Notes under the pieces: model-generated
What the model saw: the letters and a program-made list of their open reading frames with translations, nothing else
Told to the model about the DNA's origin: nothing
Databases searched by the model: none
NCBI RefSeq assembly: GCF_001949145.1
Contig: NW_019091480.1
Span: forward strand, 950,040 to 1,014,039
Length of the DNA stretch: 64,000 nt
Direction: 5' to 3'
Source of the DNA: Acanthaster planci
Lineage: Eukaryota > Echinodermata > Asteroidea > Valvatida > Acanthasteridae
Shown here: positions 36,059-49,805 of the stretch, piece after piece
Position numbering within the stretch: position 1 is the stretch's first letter
Layout: every line of letters starts with the position of its first letter
Position numbers and translations under genes: made by a program

Positions 36059-39000
36059 ATGACTCCGACCAGTCAGCCCGGTGTGATCACCCAGCAGCAG
36101 TCTGGCCAGCCCTTGAGAAATGGCCCTAGCCCCAACACATCCTATAAAAAGGTTCCCGGACTGATGGGATTATCGATAGTCCACATCGTGCTGGGGAGTC
36201 TGAGTACTCTCTTGGGGATCGTTGCGATAATAATTCGCTGCAGTTCTTCGTATGCTGGATGGGGAATCTGGAGTGGACTTGTGGTGAGTGGCGTCGATTT
36301 CATTTTCCTTGCGTAAATTGAAGTTGAAAGGGGAAATGGAAATCAATCGATATTGCTTTGAAAGGGGATCTCGTAAGTTACTCTAAGGATTGAGCCCTGT
36401 ACATTGCAGAAACTCCGTTGTGCGATCATTTTGATAGCACGACTATGTAAGAAATTATATCGATGTTATGTACATGTATGTCATTTTATTGCCACGGGAC
36501 GCATAATTCGTCCTGTAAAATACCTATTGTATTAAAATATTTTGCTTGGATATAAAGTTGCTTGGCATACCTGTATTTCAAATATGACCCATTTTAGTAC
36601 CGGTAGCAAAAGACTTGGATTTTTTCCCTTTCACGTACCACTGTAAATTGATTGGTCATGTACGTATACGTGTATTTAGCCTTATTGTTTTACTTATCAT
36701 TAGTAAATTCCAATCTCTCTAAAGATTTTTTCATCTACATGTAGCTTAATATTTCCAAAGAAAACCTCAATTTGAAAGAAAAAGAATTACACAAAGCTAA
36801 ATAAGTTCGTTCAGCAGAATTACCTGCATTTGTTTCTGTTATCTGATTATTTTGTCTTATGTTTTCCTTTTATTCACGGAATGACCCATAATAATGTGCG
36901 GAAAAAAAGACAAAAGGAGCAAAATCCGTTGAACTAAATCCGTGAATTTACGGCTTTGTGTTTATGGACAGTCTATGTTTTTATAGAAATGACGATTCGA
37001 CAATTCCGTTCCAAAAAGAAAAACGTATTAAAATAATTGTTTCTCCATTTTTATGGAAAATGGAACAGAAGATTGCTGGAGTTTTTTCTTTAATGATGGA
37101 AGAAATAGCAGTAATATATATCGTGTTCAGACTTTCATTGGATAGTGGTAAGCAGTTTAACTTTACAAAATGGAAAGTTTATGAACTATAACACAGGCAG
37201 AATATTCGTTGTAATACCCTTAGATAAAAGATACCTCTTTCCGATTGGTCCCTTGTCTCTTCAGTTCTTCCTCTTGACTGGAATTCTGGGTTTGGTAGCT
37301 GGGTATCAAAAGAACAACAGGTGCATGGTAAGATATGATTCTTTCCTTTCCACTGATAGCATTTCGAACCTTTTTAAGACAGCAATTAGGGATAATGTTG
37401 CAGCTTGCTTGCCTATCCACCTATATAAGCAGAAGCAACTCGTCGTTGGTTGGAAAGAGCCACGCTGGTAGGGAGTGTTCATTTTGTTGGTAGCGATGCG
37501 ACGCGTAACACGTGCGTTTATGGCCGTTTGTGATCAAGTGCAGTTCCTACCAAAGGAGCTTACGTCGCCAGTGAAGTTACGCGCTCGATCTCTTGGTCCA
37601 ACTCTGGACTCACTGCTGGCTAATGACAGCTTGGAATTTTGGAGTTCAAACTGTATTGGGTCATATGTATTCGGGCTTAATATTTGATATGGGAAGGAGC
37701 TTTCTCCTAAATCATTTCTGACTGGAAGCTCCGCGTCACTTGTAAACGAGAGACAGGCTGGTGGGAACTTGCATAGTGCACGCGCAACGCACGAACCAAG
37801 TTCAACAAAAATCCGTCTCGTCCACGTGCGGGTCTTCACGTCGTAATCAGAATACCAAACTGTACGCGAAATTTAGGTGGGAAAATGGGGATAAATCTCT
37901 TGCAGTTGCTAACATATGTACATGCTTGATGTACCATTTTGAGAGACTTGATTGAATGAATACACATCGTCGGTACTCCAGTTTTCATAATACGTGACAA
38001 ATGGAATTTCTATTCCATAAACAGGTTCTCTCAACGGAAATCTTCAAATGACTTTCTATTATTCTTGCAAAGTGGTAATACGCATTCAAAATTTCAAATT
38101 ATGACCAGTTCTAAACAATACTGTCTTTCTGCATTATTCTGGTAAAAAACCCGAAAGTACCTATAGATAAATGTAAATGCGTAACTTTTTTAGACGCATC
38201 AGTGTATTAAATTCAGCCTTTCTTTTATTTTTAAATACCCCTAAGAAAGGTTTTCCCAAACATGATTTTTTCTAATGATTTGATAAGTATTTAACGTTTT
38301 AAATCATGATTTAAATTAATCAACGTTGTTCTCATTCCTTATAAATACTTCCTGTTATATTATAGCAAGGAAATCTGTGAAGTCTAGAGGACCTCTTACT
38401 AATGACGTGCAACCGTTTTTAACATGCAGTTTGCATGGGGGGGAACAAACGTGGGCTGGGGTCTCCAAAGGAGGCCTCCTTCTTGATGCAATTTTGAAAA
38501 AAAATGAAAGGCGATTTTTCTTAATAGGCCTATATTTGATTTTCCTTTTAATTGAAGCCCCAGAATGTATCACATGAGCAGCAAAAACAAGCCGAGATTT
38601 TTAAGTGCATTGAGATCGTTGGTACGGTGATATTGCAAGGCGCTGTACTTCCGAGATACCATCATTAGACGGCCCCACATACCCCCGGAATGGGAGCTTG
38701 TCGGCGGTATGAGCCCCAAGAGAGACCAAGAGAGGGCGCAATTTTCCCAGCAACGGTGGAAGTACACTTCACTGGTTCATGCATATAAACCGCTCTGAAA
38801 TGCACACGTTAAGGGCGCGTCGCTACCAGCAAAATGAACACTTCCGACCGACCGATAAGGGGGTGTTTTTGCCCAAGGCAGATAGACTCTGTAATGACTT
38901 GAAGTGCAGTCACTGTGCATGACATGACCACAACCCTCCTGTGCCTGAATTATGATGATTTGTCATTTTTGTTTTCGTTCCAGGTCATTGCAGTGATGGT

Positions 39001-42000
39001 GATGTCCATACTCACAGCAGTGGCAGCTTGCCAGTTGCTGATTGTCTATGGCATTGCGATCGCTTCTGACTCCCATTACTATTGTAACCCACATCCTGGA
39101 CGGCCGTTTGGTGCTTCGTGTATTGTTGGACCGGTAAATGGGCATGATTCATTTCTAGCGACCCATCATAAAGGGGAACTTATGAAAACAACGTAAATCC
39201 ATCACTGCTTTTTTTCCTCCAATTAACAAGGTCACACCAATTTAACATTAATCCCGAAAAAACGGGAGGTAGACATTTTTTGTCCAATATCGCCACAGTA
39301 CCAATTTTATGGAGTTTACCCCATAAGTGTTTGTAAGCTCGTTGCGAACTCCAATGTACCAATGTGCAGCACGCATGTTTCCGAGACGGCCAGCCATAAG
39401 TGTATTTTTTTTCCACTGTAGTGCTCAATGAATGCGGCCTGAGGCCTGGCATGCGCCTGAAAACTTTCAACTGGAATTTCAACAAGCTTTGCGTGACAGT
39501 TCCTCTTTATTTTGTGAAGAATTCCCAAATTGGAAAATCCTCTGAAATTTCTTTTTGAAGAGCAGAAAACCTATCTACCCGGGGCAAATCCCTGGCAAAC
39601 ATTGTCGTCCCTGTCGCCCCACACTTGGAACTTCTTTTGGTCATAATAATGAGAAAAATAGTTTGCCTCTTAATCGTTACCCCGAGTTCCAGAATCCAGC
39701 GTAATAGAACCGACTGAGGTACTATTCCATTATTCCATGCTCTGCTGTCCAAGCAGTCGGCCTGCTTTGAATACTCCAATATTCTTAATGTAAACGTTTT
39801 GGCTGCACCCGGCACTCAGTCAAGAAAACCGGGCCAAGTCCAAGAGAAAGGCCAGGCGGCCAGTTCCACACCAGGCGGTGGACCCCTATAGCCCGCGCCC
39901 AAGATCCAACTACGAGCTTTTTAACTGCAGCAATTTCAATACACGCTACTTGAGCTGCAATTACGGCGGCTGCAGGTACCAGACTTACCCTCGAATAGAT
40001 CTTCGAAAAGGAACCATGAAATTAATTTTTCTTAGAATCACTTTTTATGTATCTGTGTAAGACTGTTTGAAATCTTCTGTAAGTTACATGAACTGAAAAG
40101 TGCGCTTTTTAAACCTTCCCAATTGACCCGGCATTTCTGGACAAGTGAGGGCGCTTTTGCTCTGGTGTAAATCCTGGTAGACTTGGTTCAATTTTCATGT
40201 TTCCATGTTCAAATTATGAACTCCAACATTTGCCATCTGACAACATTTCTTAGAAAAGGTTTGCTGGCTTATTGCCATTTACTCACTCAACATTAAATTG
40301 CCGAAGGAAATCACATGTACGTTAGTAGTGTTTCAAAAATTCTAGATATTTTCTTTGCACCAATTTATGAAACAATGAGGTTTAGTGCCTTTAATGACAT
40401 CATAGTTTGTCCTTAGCATAAAAAACAATAAAAGCTTCAAAATATGAGTTAAAATTTTAAAACAAAAATTTGAAATAGGTTAATTGGAGTCCAAGGTGCA
40501 ATTTCAAGGGTTTTTAGTAAAATTTAGTAAAATGTTTCTCTTTCCTGGTCCCCTTAACGCGTTCTCAGTCCAATCACAAGGCCTAGAAAGAGTCCTGTAT
40601 TGGTATTTTTCGTCACTACATCCCCATGTCTGGAGGCGGTGCACAATGGGACCATTGTTATGATCTGTATCGTGTGTTGTACTGCAGTGTACAATAACGA
40701 AGTCGTCTTGTTAGGAAACTGTTGACCGTGATCACACTTTCATTGTATCATTAATTACTTACTTTAGGTAAGGAACAAATTGAAATTTAGGAGACAGACG
40801 TCATTTACTGTTTACCTGTTTCTTGGATATTTTGAGTGTGCTCGTCCGCTTTACTTATAATGGGGACCATTCCACCTTCCTCCTACTTCCCAACTGTAGT
40901 AGGGCTGGTCCGCTTAATGTTGACTTCTTACGGGCACGTACATTGCACCACTGACGTTGTCAGGGTCGCCCTCTGATTCTTGGTGGGTTCTCTATGTCAT
41001 CATCTTGGGCGTTTTACCAACAACTCGCAACCAGTGACACATCTTAATTTTAGGGGAGCTGGGTTGGGTTTCGACTGCTTCTGTTGCTTTCACCTGACGA
41101 GATCTTCGTTGTGGATTTAACAGGCACCCCGTCAAGCCGTTGATTCGCTCTTGGCCATACTCGGCCTAGCTGAGATGATCATCAGCATCGTGACTGCCTC
41201 TATGTCCTGCTATGGCGTCTGCGCATGCTGCAACTCCTACACCCCTGTTACGGTATGTGGTCTTTACAGCTTTCGTTTCGAAAACAGTAGATGTCAACCA
41301 TCAATGATTTGATTTGTTTTTCATGGCTTCTGAAACGTTTCCATAAAGACACCCGGATAATAAATGAAATCTGAGTCAATAACGTGCACACGGCAAAAGG
41401 CCAATAGGCTCGTCTGCATCGGGACGATACTGCGGAATGACCAATCGGCACACTTTCGGATTTTATTACTTTCAATACATGCTTACAGTTTTGAATTTGG
41501 AATACGCCATTTTTTTTAAATTTAAAGGTGCAGTACGTGCCTCAACCAGCCAATGCACAGTTTGTACCCATGACGACCATCCAACAACAGCAGCAGGCTC
41601 CGGGCATCCGGTTTGCGGGGATGAATGCACCGCAGCAATTCCAGCAACACCCAATGCAGATGCCTGCTGCCGCTAGAGGTAGGTGTCATCCAGGCCCATC
41701 CAGTACATACTACATTATGTTAAGAACCACTCTAGTGCAGAGGTGACTCCAAAATATACCCAGCAAGATATGGGACGGAGGTGTCCCCCCTTACGTGTCC
41801 AATCCCTACACACACTCTGGACTATTGTTATCTAACACATCCCCCTAGATGCCTGTAAAGAATTCCTGAAAATTCGATCAAACAATGACCAACACAAAGG
41901 CAGGGGTGCTTTCTGTCCGATATCTTGCACTATATACTCCAAAAGATCAATGTGTGATGCAGAGCCCACGTTATTAACCAGAAGCACCGACTTCTTCATA

Positions 42001-42896
42001 GCAGACTCACAGAGACTCTGATATTTGAGAGATAAATGACCTGCTTGTGGTTGCCAGAGGACCATCAAATCATTTTAAGCCATGGTTTCGAAAGGAGTAC
42101 TGGACTCAAACTGGAGTCCAATTTTTTTGTTGCTTAATAGCACTCAGTATGCCGCCTTGCACCCGTCCTGGGTGAAACATTCACTCAGTATAGTCTCCTT
42201 GTATTGACCATCATTCTGCTTCCCTTGTACAAGTTCGGACTATTTTGGAAGAAAAGTTTGTTCATGACGTGTAAACAACAAAACTGTAAAGAAGTGGTCT
42301 CTTTGTCTCATCTGCAAGTTGTTTTACCTTAACATAAGGATTTGAAATGCAATGTAACCTTAAAGGATGTAAAACACCCCCACCCACCTACACACCCAGG
42401 CCACTTAGTGGGAAGACTGTGGCACGAACACATTGACGGAGATACAGTGCGAAGAATTTTGCAGTTGCAACCTTCTATTAAAGAAGCAAACCGTATAAAA
42501 AGGGAACTTATCATTTCCAAATCCCTACAGCTATATTGAACAAGTGAATCAAGTTTCTTCAGATCTATCTTGTTATGTTGAATCATAACAGGAACCTCGG
42601 CTGGTCCACAGTATGCCAATTCCCCCCAGGGAACTGCCTACGCTCCCCAACCCGTTGGAGGTCCTGCATTTCAAGCACCGCAGCCTGTGAATGTTGCCCC
42701 CCAGTCGACCGGCGTCGCTCCCCAGCAGGTGGTTGTCACTGTACCGGGCCAAGCCCCACCGACCAGGCCCGCTGGAGCCGGGATGCAGACGGCCGAAGGA
42801 CCGCAGGTGTTTGGTAACCAGAAGGGCGTTGCCGAAACCGGAGGAAGTGAGCATTTCCATCACGATGACAAGAAAGGTCTTCTTGAAACTTCTTAA
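36059..42896 (+). CDS. M4: MS4A/CD20-like four-transmembrane protein, 340 aa
   Basis: Coding exons 36059-36283, 37265-37327, 38984-39133, 41124-41252, 41528-41678 and 42592-42896 (stop TAA), phase 0 except the last junction (phase 1). The open frame continues upstream to 36029 but crosses the acceptor at 36049, so the MTPTSQPG start is used. TM1 is about residues 38-59. Cys61 is kept, but the loop-1 sequon of the other genes is lost (CSSS instead of CNxS). The WSG motif is at 71-73. TM2 is in exon 2 and TM3 about 98-122; the second loop has Cys130 and Cys142. TM4 has the LAEMIIS glutamate motif and ends CYGVCACC. The tail is rich in Gln, Pro and Val. It ends HHDD followed by KKGLLETS, with Asp332 to Leu337 matching DxxxLL. 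It is the closest paralogue of M5. Likely role: a surface or endosomal membrane protein regulated by trafficking; the function is inferred from the family. Confidence 0.85.
37960..38580 (+). repeat. M4 intron 2 segment present in three copies
   Basis: This part of intron 2 (CCAGTTTTCAT, TGGAATTTCTATTCCAT, GGTTCTCTCAAC...; ...GACGTGCAACCGTTTTTAAC) corresponds to 52205-52830 in M5 intron 2 and to 62590-63200 near the window end. The third copy lacks adjoining coding exons within the window. Confidence 0.6.
38705..38890 (+). repeat. Repeat R2, copy in M4 intron 2
   Basis: It carries the GAGAGGGCGCAATTTTCCCA and CACTGGTTCATGC words, followed by CCGACCGACCGATAAGGGGG. It is paralogous to 53500-53690 and related to 17811-18010. 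It lies just before exon 3. Confidence 0.5.
40090..40555 (+). repeat. Dispersed repeat family R1, copy 2 (M4 intron 3)
   Basis: Related to 8330-8850 by AAGTGC(A/G)CTTTTTAAA, CTGGACAA(A/G)TGAGG and TTAGCATAAAAA words. Its end (TTTTTAGTAAAATTTAGTAA, then CTTTCCTGGTCCCCTT) is matched in inverse orientation near 63568-63605. Confidence 0.45.
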
Positions 42897-44686
42897 ATCG
42901 CTGTCCAACTGTCAATGGTCCCTCCTTCCCAAAGCTTTTGTCGACTAGCGTTACATTTATTTTGAAGCGAATACCCACGGAAGTTAGAGGGCCAAACCAG
43001 CTAAGAAAATGAAACAAAGTCTTTTATGAAATAGTTTCCAAACGGTTCAAAACCAAGTTTGCCTAATCAAACCCTTCTGAATATGTAAATATGAGGCGTG
43101 CTTTGTAGTGTAGAAAATTGCTATTATTACAGCACTTATATCTTCTTTTGGTAAGGTATCTGTCATTTGTTATGCACATTAGAACATTGTTTAATATTGC
43201 GCATTAGAGATGTCATTATTATTACATATTTTATTGTTAAACGGACACACATCTTTATAATTGCTTTTATATTCATTGCTATATGGCAGTTTCCGCTATG
43301 TCAGGAATAGCAATTATTTCCATTAAAAGAGACAGACATGTTTTGGTGGGAGAAGGTATAAAGGTATGAGTGCTGAAGAAAAGGATTTTTAGTTAATTGG
43401 AAAGATTGCACTTAACTTGTCTTAGAAAATGTGGTAGGTAGCAGATGAATGCAATTGTGGATCGGAGTCTAAGATTTCATTATTACTCAGTTTGGCATAA
43501 CGAGGATGACTTTCTGCATACTCTACGTTTTGCTTCAGTGTGAAATCGTTCGTGACTTTACTGAGTGTCCAGCTTTCCTCCTAATTTAATGAAAGAATCA
43601 TTTTAGTGCCCAGAGAGAATCGGTTTAAAGTGTCTTTGCATTTCAACATTTACTTGGAGCAGTCTTGCGATTAATACGGTTCATTTGAATTTGTTTTGTT
43701 GAAGCTTTTCGGGGAAGGTGGTCAAATTTTAGCTTAAACCTGTGGCAAACATTTTTCACATTCATGCTAATTTTTGCGATATTTCTATTTGTTTTAGTAG
43801 TTGGATAAGTAAAAGTAGACTTTAAACGGTAAGAAACACTAGCAGGAAAAAAGGGCTGTTGAAAAAAGCTGAGGAGTGATAACTTAACGAGAGGTTATTT
43901 TTATGTTAATTGATGACTGCCTTACTTCTGTTGTACAAAATTCTGTCAACCTCAAATTGACAATTTTGCAAATCACTGTTAACAGAAATAACACAAAAAT
44001 GAACAACGCTTGAGAAATTCCAAAATCGCAAGCGAAACAAATAAAATCCTGCCTTGATATCACGTGCTTTGCTTTTAGATATCATGCAAAGGAATTCCTC
44101 AGATTATGAGAAAATGACAGGAACATGAGGATCCCACGAAACAAATTTCAGTGAGAAAAAAAATCGATATACCTTCTTACAATATGTAATTCGAGCTTAC
44201 GTTTAAATTGCATTTGACTGTGTAAAGAATCTCAGTTTCAAAATTCCGTTCGCTTCCATTCTGAATTTGATAACACCAATTGGGAAAGACAGTAGACAAA
44301 ATTAACCGTGATGGAGAAAAAAGAAGTCTTGAGTGCTTTCAAACAGAAAATAGATGAAACAAACCAGAGACAAAATTGCGTTCGTACTAAAACTAAATTG
44401 TGCACATTCCTGCAGAAAAGAAATACAGTGTGCTCAAAGGCAATACGTCTGCATGCATGGACCAAGCGTGAGAGGAAGAATTCTGAAAAGGAAAACTAGC
44501 TGAGATTGTCAAAGACAACAGTTCATAGATCAAAAATGTTATATAACTGACTTGGGTGACTTTCAGTCTCCTCATGTGCCGCTGTTCTGATGAGTCAAGT
44601 TAATGAAAACCCTTGGAAAGATTCAAAACAAAAAGCATTAAGGTAGTTGGTTTTATAATTTAATTTTGTGGGAAATGGTGTCTGTA

Positions 44687-44692
44687 AATAAA
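44687..44692 (+). terminator. Polyadenylation signal AATAAA of M4
   Basis: AATAAA in TCTGTAAATAAAATCATTAT is preserved in block B (57852-57857) and in the extra copy near 59575. Conservation across copies supports a real 3' end. A second AATAAA follows at 44827. Confidence 0.55.
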
Positions 44693-47224
44693 ATCATTAT
44701 TATTTTTATAAAAAGAATATGACCCGTTAGATTGAATATATTGGATAGAAATTATGCTTTCTTATCTTGAATTGTTCACATTCTAATGTTGTTTTGTACT
44801 CGTTTTAAGGTTACTATCTTTGTTACAATAAAGCATGATTTTAAAGGTGTGCCTTTGAAGGCTGTTCTTTGTTCAAGTTACAAATAGTGACGTTGTAGAA
44901 ATTTTCAAACAATTGTTTGCCCAAGGTCTAAAAGCAGACATTAGGCCAGTTTTCTGTCTCCCGATCAACCTGATGAAGCTCTACTTCATGGAGGAGTGGG
45001 GTCAGTTGGTTAAATGTTTGAATATTCATGATTGAAACAAAAAATTCATGTTGTCATTGGAAACTACCGACTATGGGAAACCTATAAAGACCAGCGGTGA
45101 AGGAACCGTCCTTCTTGTGCTGTGTTTCAATCAAAGAAACCTTTTTTTTTACACTTTGGTAACAAACACACTATAAATGAGTAACATGGCATTTATTATC
45201 AAAATGGTGTCATGATTTGTGTAACCTTGTATATTCTAATCGAATTGAACGTATATTTTGCGATTTTAAATTACAGCAAATGAAAATGAATACTCAAAAA
45301 GGGTCACGGTAAAAGACAGATTTTCAGCGAATAAAATTGCACATTTGTTGTAATTGAGAAAGAATACGTCAATCCGAAAGCCCAGTCACATATTTGTCAC
45401 CTCTTTATGAGACATAATGCACATTAACTGATTTGAGGGATACAAAACGAAGTCGAATGCTTGTTATTGTCAAATTGAAACCAGGTTTTAGACGTTTTCA
45501 AAATCTACGCTAAATTGAAATTCCATTTTACAAATTAGATCGCACATTTTCTGAATTTTTCTGAATTTTCTTAATTGACCACGGGACAGCCTAGTTTGGG
45601 GGGGGCTGTAGTCCGCAGTTGTGAGATACTCTGAAATAAACCAACTCAGGATTAAACCTTAGGCTGTGCATTGGAGGTTGGCTCTGAAATCTGTGATTAT
45701 GAGACATGTTATAGCCCAGTCAATATTAATGAGCATGCAATTTTTGAACCTTTCAGAACATGGAAATCGGGAAAAACGTGGAAGATGTGAAGAAGTGTCA
45801 GTAAACGTTAACTTCAATTTGTGTTTTCAGCAACCGATTGAAGAAAAGGCCAAAGACGGCACTTTGACGGTTTTTTCATCCCCGCTAATATGGTTTTTAT
45901 GGCAATTACACTCACCACCTTAACGTAATGACGAGGAATATAACAAAATCAAAATAATAGTAATAGCGTTCAAGAGATAGCACTAAAATGAAGATGGATG
46001 GAACTCACAAGTAAAACTAGTGGAGTGCGAGCTTCCTGGTTTTTTTCTGGATTTCCCAAACCTGAAACGTGCATTGCGAGTTTTTACCGGCCATCGGATT
46101 TCCGCCCGAGGTATTAAGGTGAAGCCAAGTACATGTAGTTAACTTGCTTTGAAACAAGGCAAACTAGGCCTAGTATGTCAAATCGCATGTCAGAAATCGA
46201 TGTACCATGTACATGTATTTACACATATGCAGCGTGCACTTAGAGCCCATGTGGCTGTCGTGCAGATTTTGTAAAATGCAAGTGAATATGAAGTGCCGGC
46301 TACGTGTTGACGCGACAATAAAGAGGAAAAAAGGGTCACTGAACACATTGTATAGGCCTACTGAACAACATTGAACAACATACATGTAGGCCTACCGGTG
46401 AGAAATGACTCCACTATAGTCGTGCGTCGACCGTTTCCCCTTAGGTTAACATTAAACTTAGTTGTCTTTCAACAAATTGTTTCTCGAAACGAATACTGAA
46501 TAATTAGTTGCTCTTGGTGTGGTTACTGAAACATGTTAGTAGCAGGTTGGGACAATTTACCGCCATCTCGATCTTCCTCGTTGAAAAAAATAGTTGATGG
46601 CCAGAGAGGAAGTCGAGTAGGCCTGCGTAACTGCAGTTGGCTGCGTACAGCGGGAAGTAGACTGGTCCTCACCCCCATCTGTAACATGCAGAACCCTTTG
46701 TGCTGGCATATTATACACCCGCGCTACACGTTTTAGCTAGGGTAATTAGTACAACAGCATCATACGCTGGTCGCATGCTTCATCGATAGCATTATGACCA
46801 TCATGCGTCACGTGGGACTTTTTTTTTCTGATTAGCAAAAGCTTTGATCCTTAGGGCCAGGGCTTTAACTCTCAAGGCGAAGGTCAACGTTTTGACCCAG
46901 TGGCGTAGCAAAGGCTTCTTGGGGGTAGGGTGCCAGAGTCAATTTGCCGACTTGTAACTTTTTCGCCAACCTCGTAACGTGTTAATTTCACAAAGTGATA
47001 TGTGGTACGCTACATTTTATGTTTCGGGGAAATGCTGACGGCCAGCATACAGTGTATATCATTTATTCATTTGCCAATTCAGCGATTGAGTTGTAATTCG
47101 TAATGACATGTCACATGTTAATGTATTTGACCTTGAGGATCACAGCCTGAGCAAGCCTGCTTCAGCACTCGGCCGATGAAAAATGGGACCAGGAACCAGT
47201 CTAGGATGGAAGCTTCGTCGACAG

Positions 47225-47312
47225 ACATATGGGATGACAGCACACAAATTCGCTGGGTGGCAAATGAAATTGTAAACTGACTCGGGAAATCACCACTCTG
47301 CTGTTCACCCAG
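47225..47312 (+). ncRNA. Candidate noncoding first exon of M5 (5' UTR)
   Basis: It corresponds to the segment ending at 33185 in block A. GGCAAATGAAATTGTAAACTG is followed by CTGTTCACCCAG and the donor GTAAGTAAA. It would splice to the acceptor just before the M5 start at 49806. The transcription start is not determined. Confidence 0.4.
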
Positions 47313-49805
47313 GTAAGTAAATTCACTGTAAATCGGACCCTTGTACTGTGCAGGAATACCCTGGGTTCAGTCAGGTTTGGCAAGACGAAAGTGGGGCTTT
47401 TTAAAAAGATTCCATCATACACGTTTTCGTGAGGAATTGTTTATACGCCACTCTTTCCCGTACACTTCAGTGGCACGCGCATGTTGATGACGATGTGCCG
47501 ATTTGCAGTGTGGAATTGGTAGGCCTTGGGTGCGGTTTGTCTGCCATGCATCATGATACATACTGTACATGGCTGCCAGTAACCGGGATGAGGAAATTCG
47601 GTCCTATTGGAAGAGTTTAAGAAAAGTGGTGGTGCAATGGTCATTGTCGTGCATGACATAGGCCTATAGGCCTAGTGGTTAGGTGAGAATGAATCTAGTT
47701 TTTACATGGAGCCGGACGGACGATACGAGCGGGCTGCTGCGCTTTCTCCTCTGCTATGGTACTCTGTCTGGCACCACTTTTTTGGCCAAAGATCGTATAG
47801 CACCGCGTATTCACTTCGCCATGAATACGCGTAATGCGTCGTGTTGTAATGGCATGAGTGGGCGTCGTTTGGGTAGGAATACGGTACACCTGCGCAGTGC
47901 ATGTTTATGCAACAGGTGCAGGCGCCGCGCGCCAGCCGGCACCCACACCTGTTATGCCTGCGCCTATAGATGCATTAACATACACGCAGGAATGGCACCC
48001 ATGCAGCCACTTGCAGCCATGTAAAACAAAAATACATAATTCACGGTAATGACCCAGTGAAGAGGGCCTAAAAAATCTGGGATTTTTTTAAATGAATATT
48101 CACAGATGGGGCGGTTACTTTCACAGAATTCATTCGTGAGAGTTCTCACGATGCAATGGATTCTCGAAACAGAAAACTATCGGAATGACAGGCGCGAAAC
48201 TTGCCATCCAATACAACAACTGGCGTTTCGTCATTCACTGTCAAGGGATGGAATTCAGGACGAATGGTTGATGTACGTTTTCACAAACTCAAGCAGCACG
48301 TCCTATAACAGAGCATGTTATGATCTCTTCAAATCATGTATTTTCATGTATGTCAGACCTCACAAAAGAGGGAAAAACACGCACTTGAATAACTGTTTTT
48401 GGTAGCCTAAGAGGGGTTTCCCGCGAAACGTGCACCGCACTGTCTAGTATGGTGCCAGCTTAAGGAGGCCGACTCAGTTGTTCTGTGGCAGATTTGGCCA
48501 TACGCGATTCTAGACCGTAGGTCTCAAGAGGTAAACATAGTGACCTAAAATATACCATAAGTAATTGATAACTCCCAAAAGAAAATTGATTCAAACAGAT
48601 CAGCACTAATCATAGAGTACATGATTATAACACATACTCCAAAAAAAATCTAAATTACCCAACAGTTCAGAAATATTTCTATTCCCCTCTGAAACTATGA
48701 AAAGATATCAGTTAAGCTCTATTTTGTAATTGCACACATTATTAATCTAGAGGGCTGTATATTTATCCGTACATAGCAAAAAGAAAACCAGCGTACAAGC
48801 ATCTTGTTCACTCTAACATTTATGTACTACTACTATGATATAGTTTTAAGCAACAGGTTCATCCTTTTGTTGTTTCGGTCATCAAATATAAATTCGGTAC
48901 GTCCAGGTTTCAGTTGCCGGTAAAGAATGCTGTAGTTTTAACTCAGTGTAAAGACACGCAGATATGGTTACGTTTTATCGAGAACCAACGGTGCAATAGG
49001 CTCGTAAATTTCACATTACATGGAACACTCTTACTCTTCCTGGTGAAATTCAGGACTGTGTTGTTTTCGGCTTAAAACCACTAGTCTCGTAGACTTCCAT
49101 TAACTCAGAAATTGGAGGTTGGAACCTGGAACACATCTCCCTCTTGCTAGTGCTGTTTATTTCTTTATGGTATTTGATCTTTTTCTAGTTCGTTGCTTGT
49201 TTTTTAGTATCTGACTTTGTATTGTTATTTCTCCATGTTTTATTTCTGTATATATGTGTGAGTTTTTTTTACTGCTTTTCTCATGCCCTTGAACTGTTTG
49301 ATTGGTGTCAGTTTACTGTCTCTCAGTCTTGCTGTTAGAGCGTTTGTTTAAATTGAGTTGTCTATCGTCTGGTTTCGTATCTGTACAGATGCAGCATTAG
49401 ATGTCTGTTACTCTGTATGTAGGCCTGTTTGTAATTTATCTATCTGCCTGTCCCACATCATCTTGTTTGCGGTTTTTCTTAATTTAAAGTTGTCTGTCTG
49501 TTTTTGCGTTTTTTCTGTTTTGTATTTTTGTATGTAATTACGTGTTTTTTGCATTCTTCCTGGCGAGATAAATAGTTAAATAACAAGAATGAACTAGACT
49601 TGATTCTAGTCCGGGTCTTCTGTAACGTTGTCGGCGTTTACGTTTCGCGTCGGTACTTGCTTCGCGCCCTAGTGTGTACATTTCCATCATAATGGCAGCA
49701 ACATAGTGTCACGTGACGAGAACCATGTATTCATGCAGATGCTTTAATTTAATCGTATATTTTGCCCCGTTGGCATTTTGGGTTATCTTTTTCCAGCCAG
49801 TCATC

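Larger units (their letters stand above)
31940..44870 (+). repeat. Segmental duplication block A (contains M4)
   Basis: From about AACTAGGCCTAGTAT onward the sequence can be followed in order with block B (46150-57990). Shared parts include the upstream flank, the candidate first exon, all coding exons, parts of introns, the 3' UTR and the flank after polyadenylation. The offset falls gradually from about 14.2 kb to 13.2 kb through indels. Start and end are approximate. Confidence 0.75.
42897..49805. other. Intergenic region M4-M5
   Basis: The first 2 kb are the M4 3' UTR and flank, collinear with block B, with AATAAA at 44687 and 44827. From about 44870 to 46150 I see only AT-rich sequence. 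Block B begins at about 46150 and includes a CAGTGGCGTAGC repeat end near 46896 and the candidate M5 first exon ending at 47312. Open frames near 47683-48024 are not conserved in block A. Confidence 0.6.

Noticed and set aside
47883-48025. Ala/Pro-rich reading with CAACAG|GTGCAG resembling a further exon 5
   Set aside because: The frame opening GTGCAG ends at a stop after about 16 codons, the protein-like frame lacks the VPQPxNxQFVPM pattern, and block A has no counterpart; chance or heavily decayed sequence.
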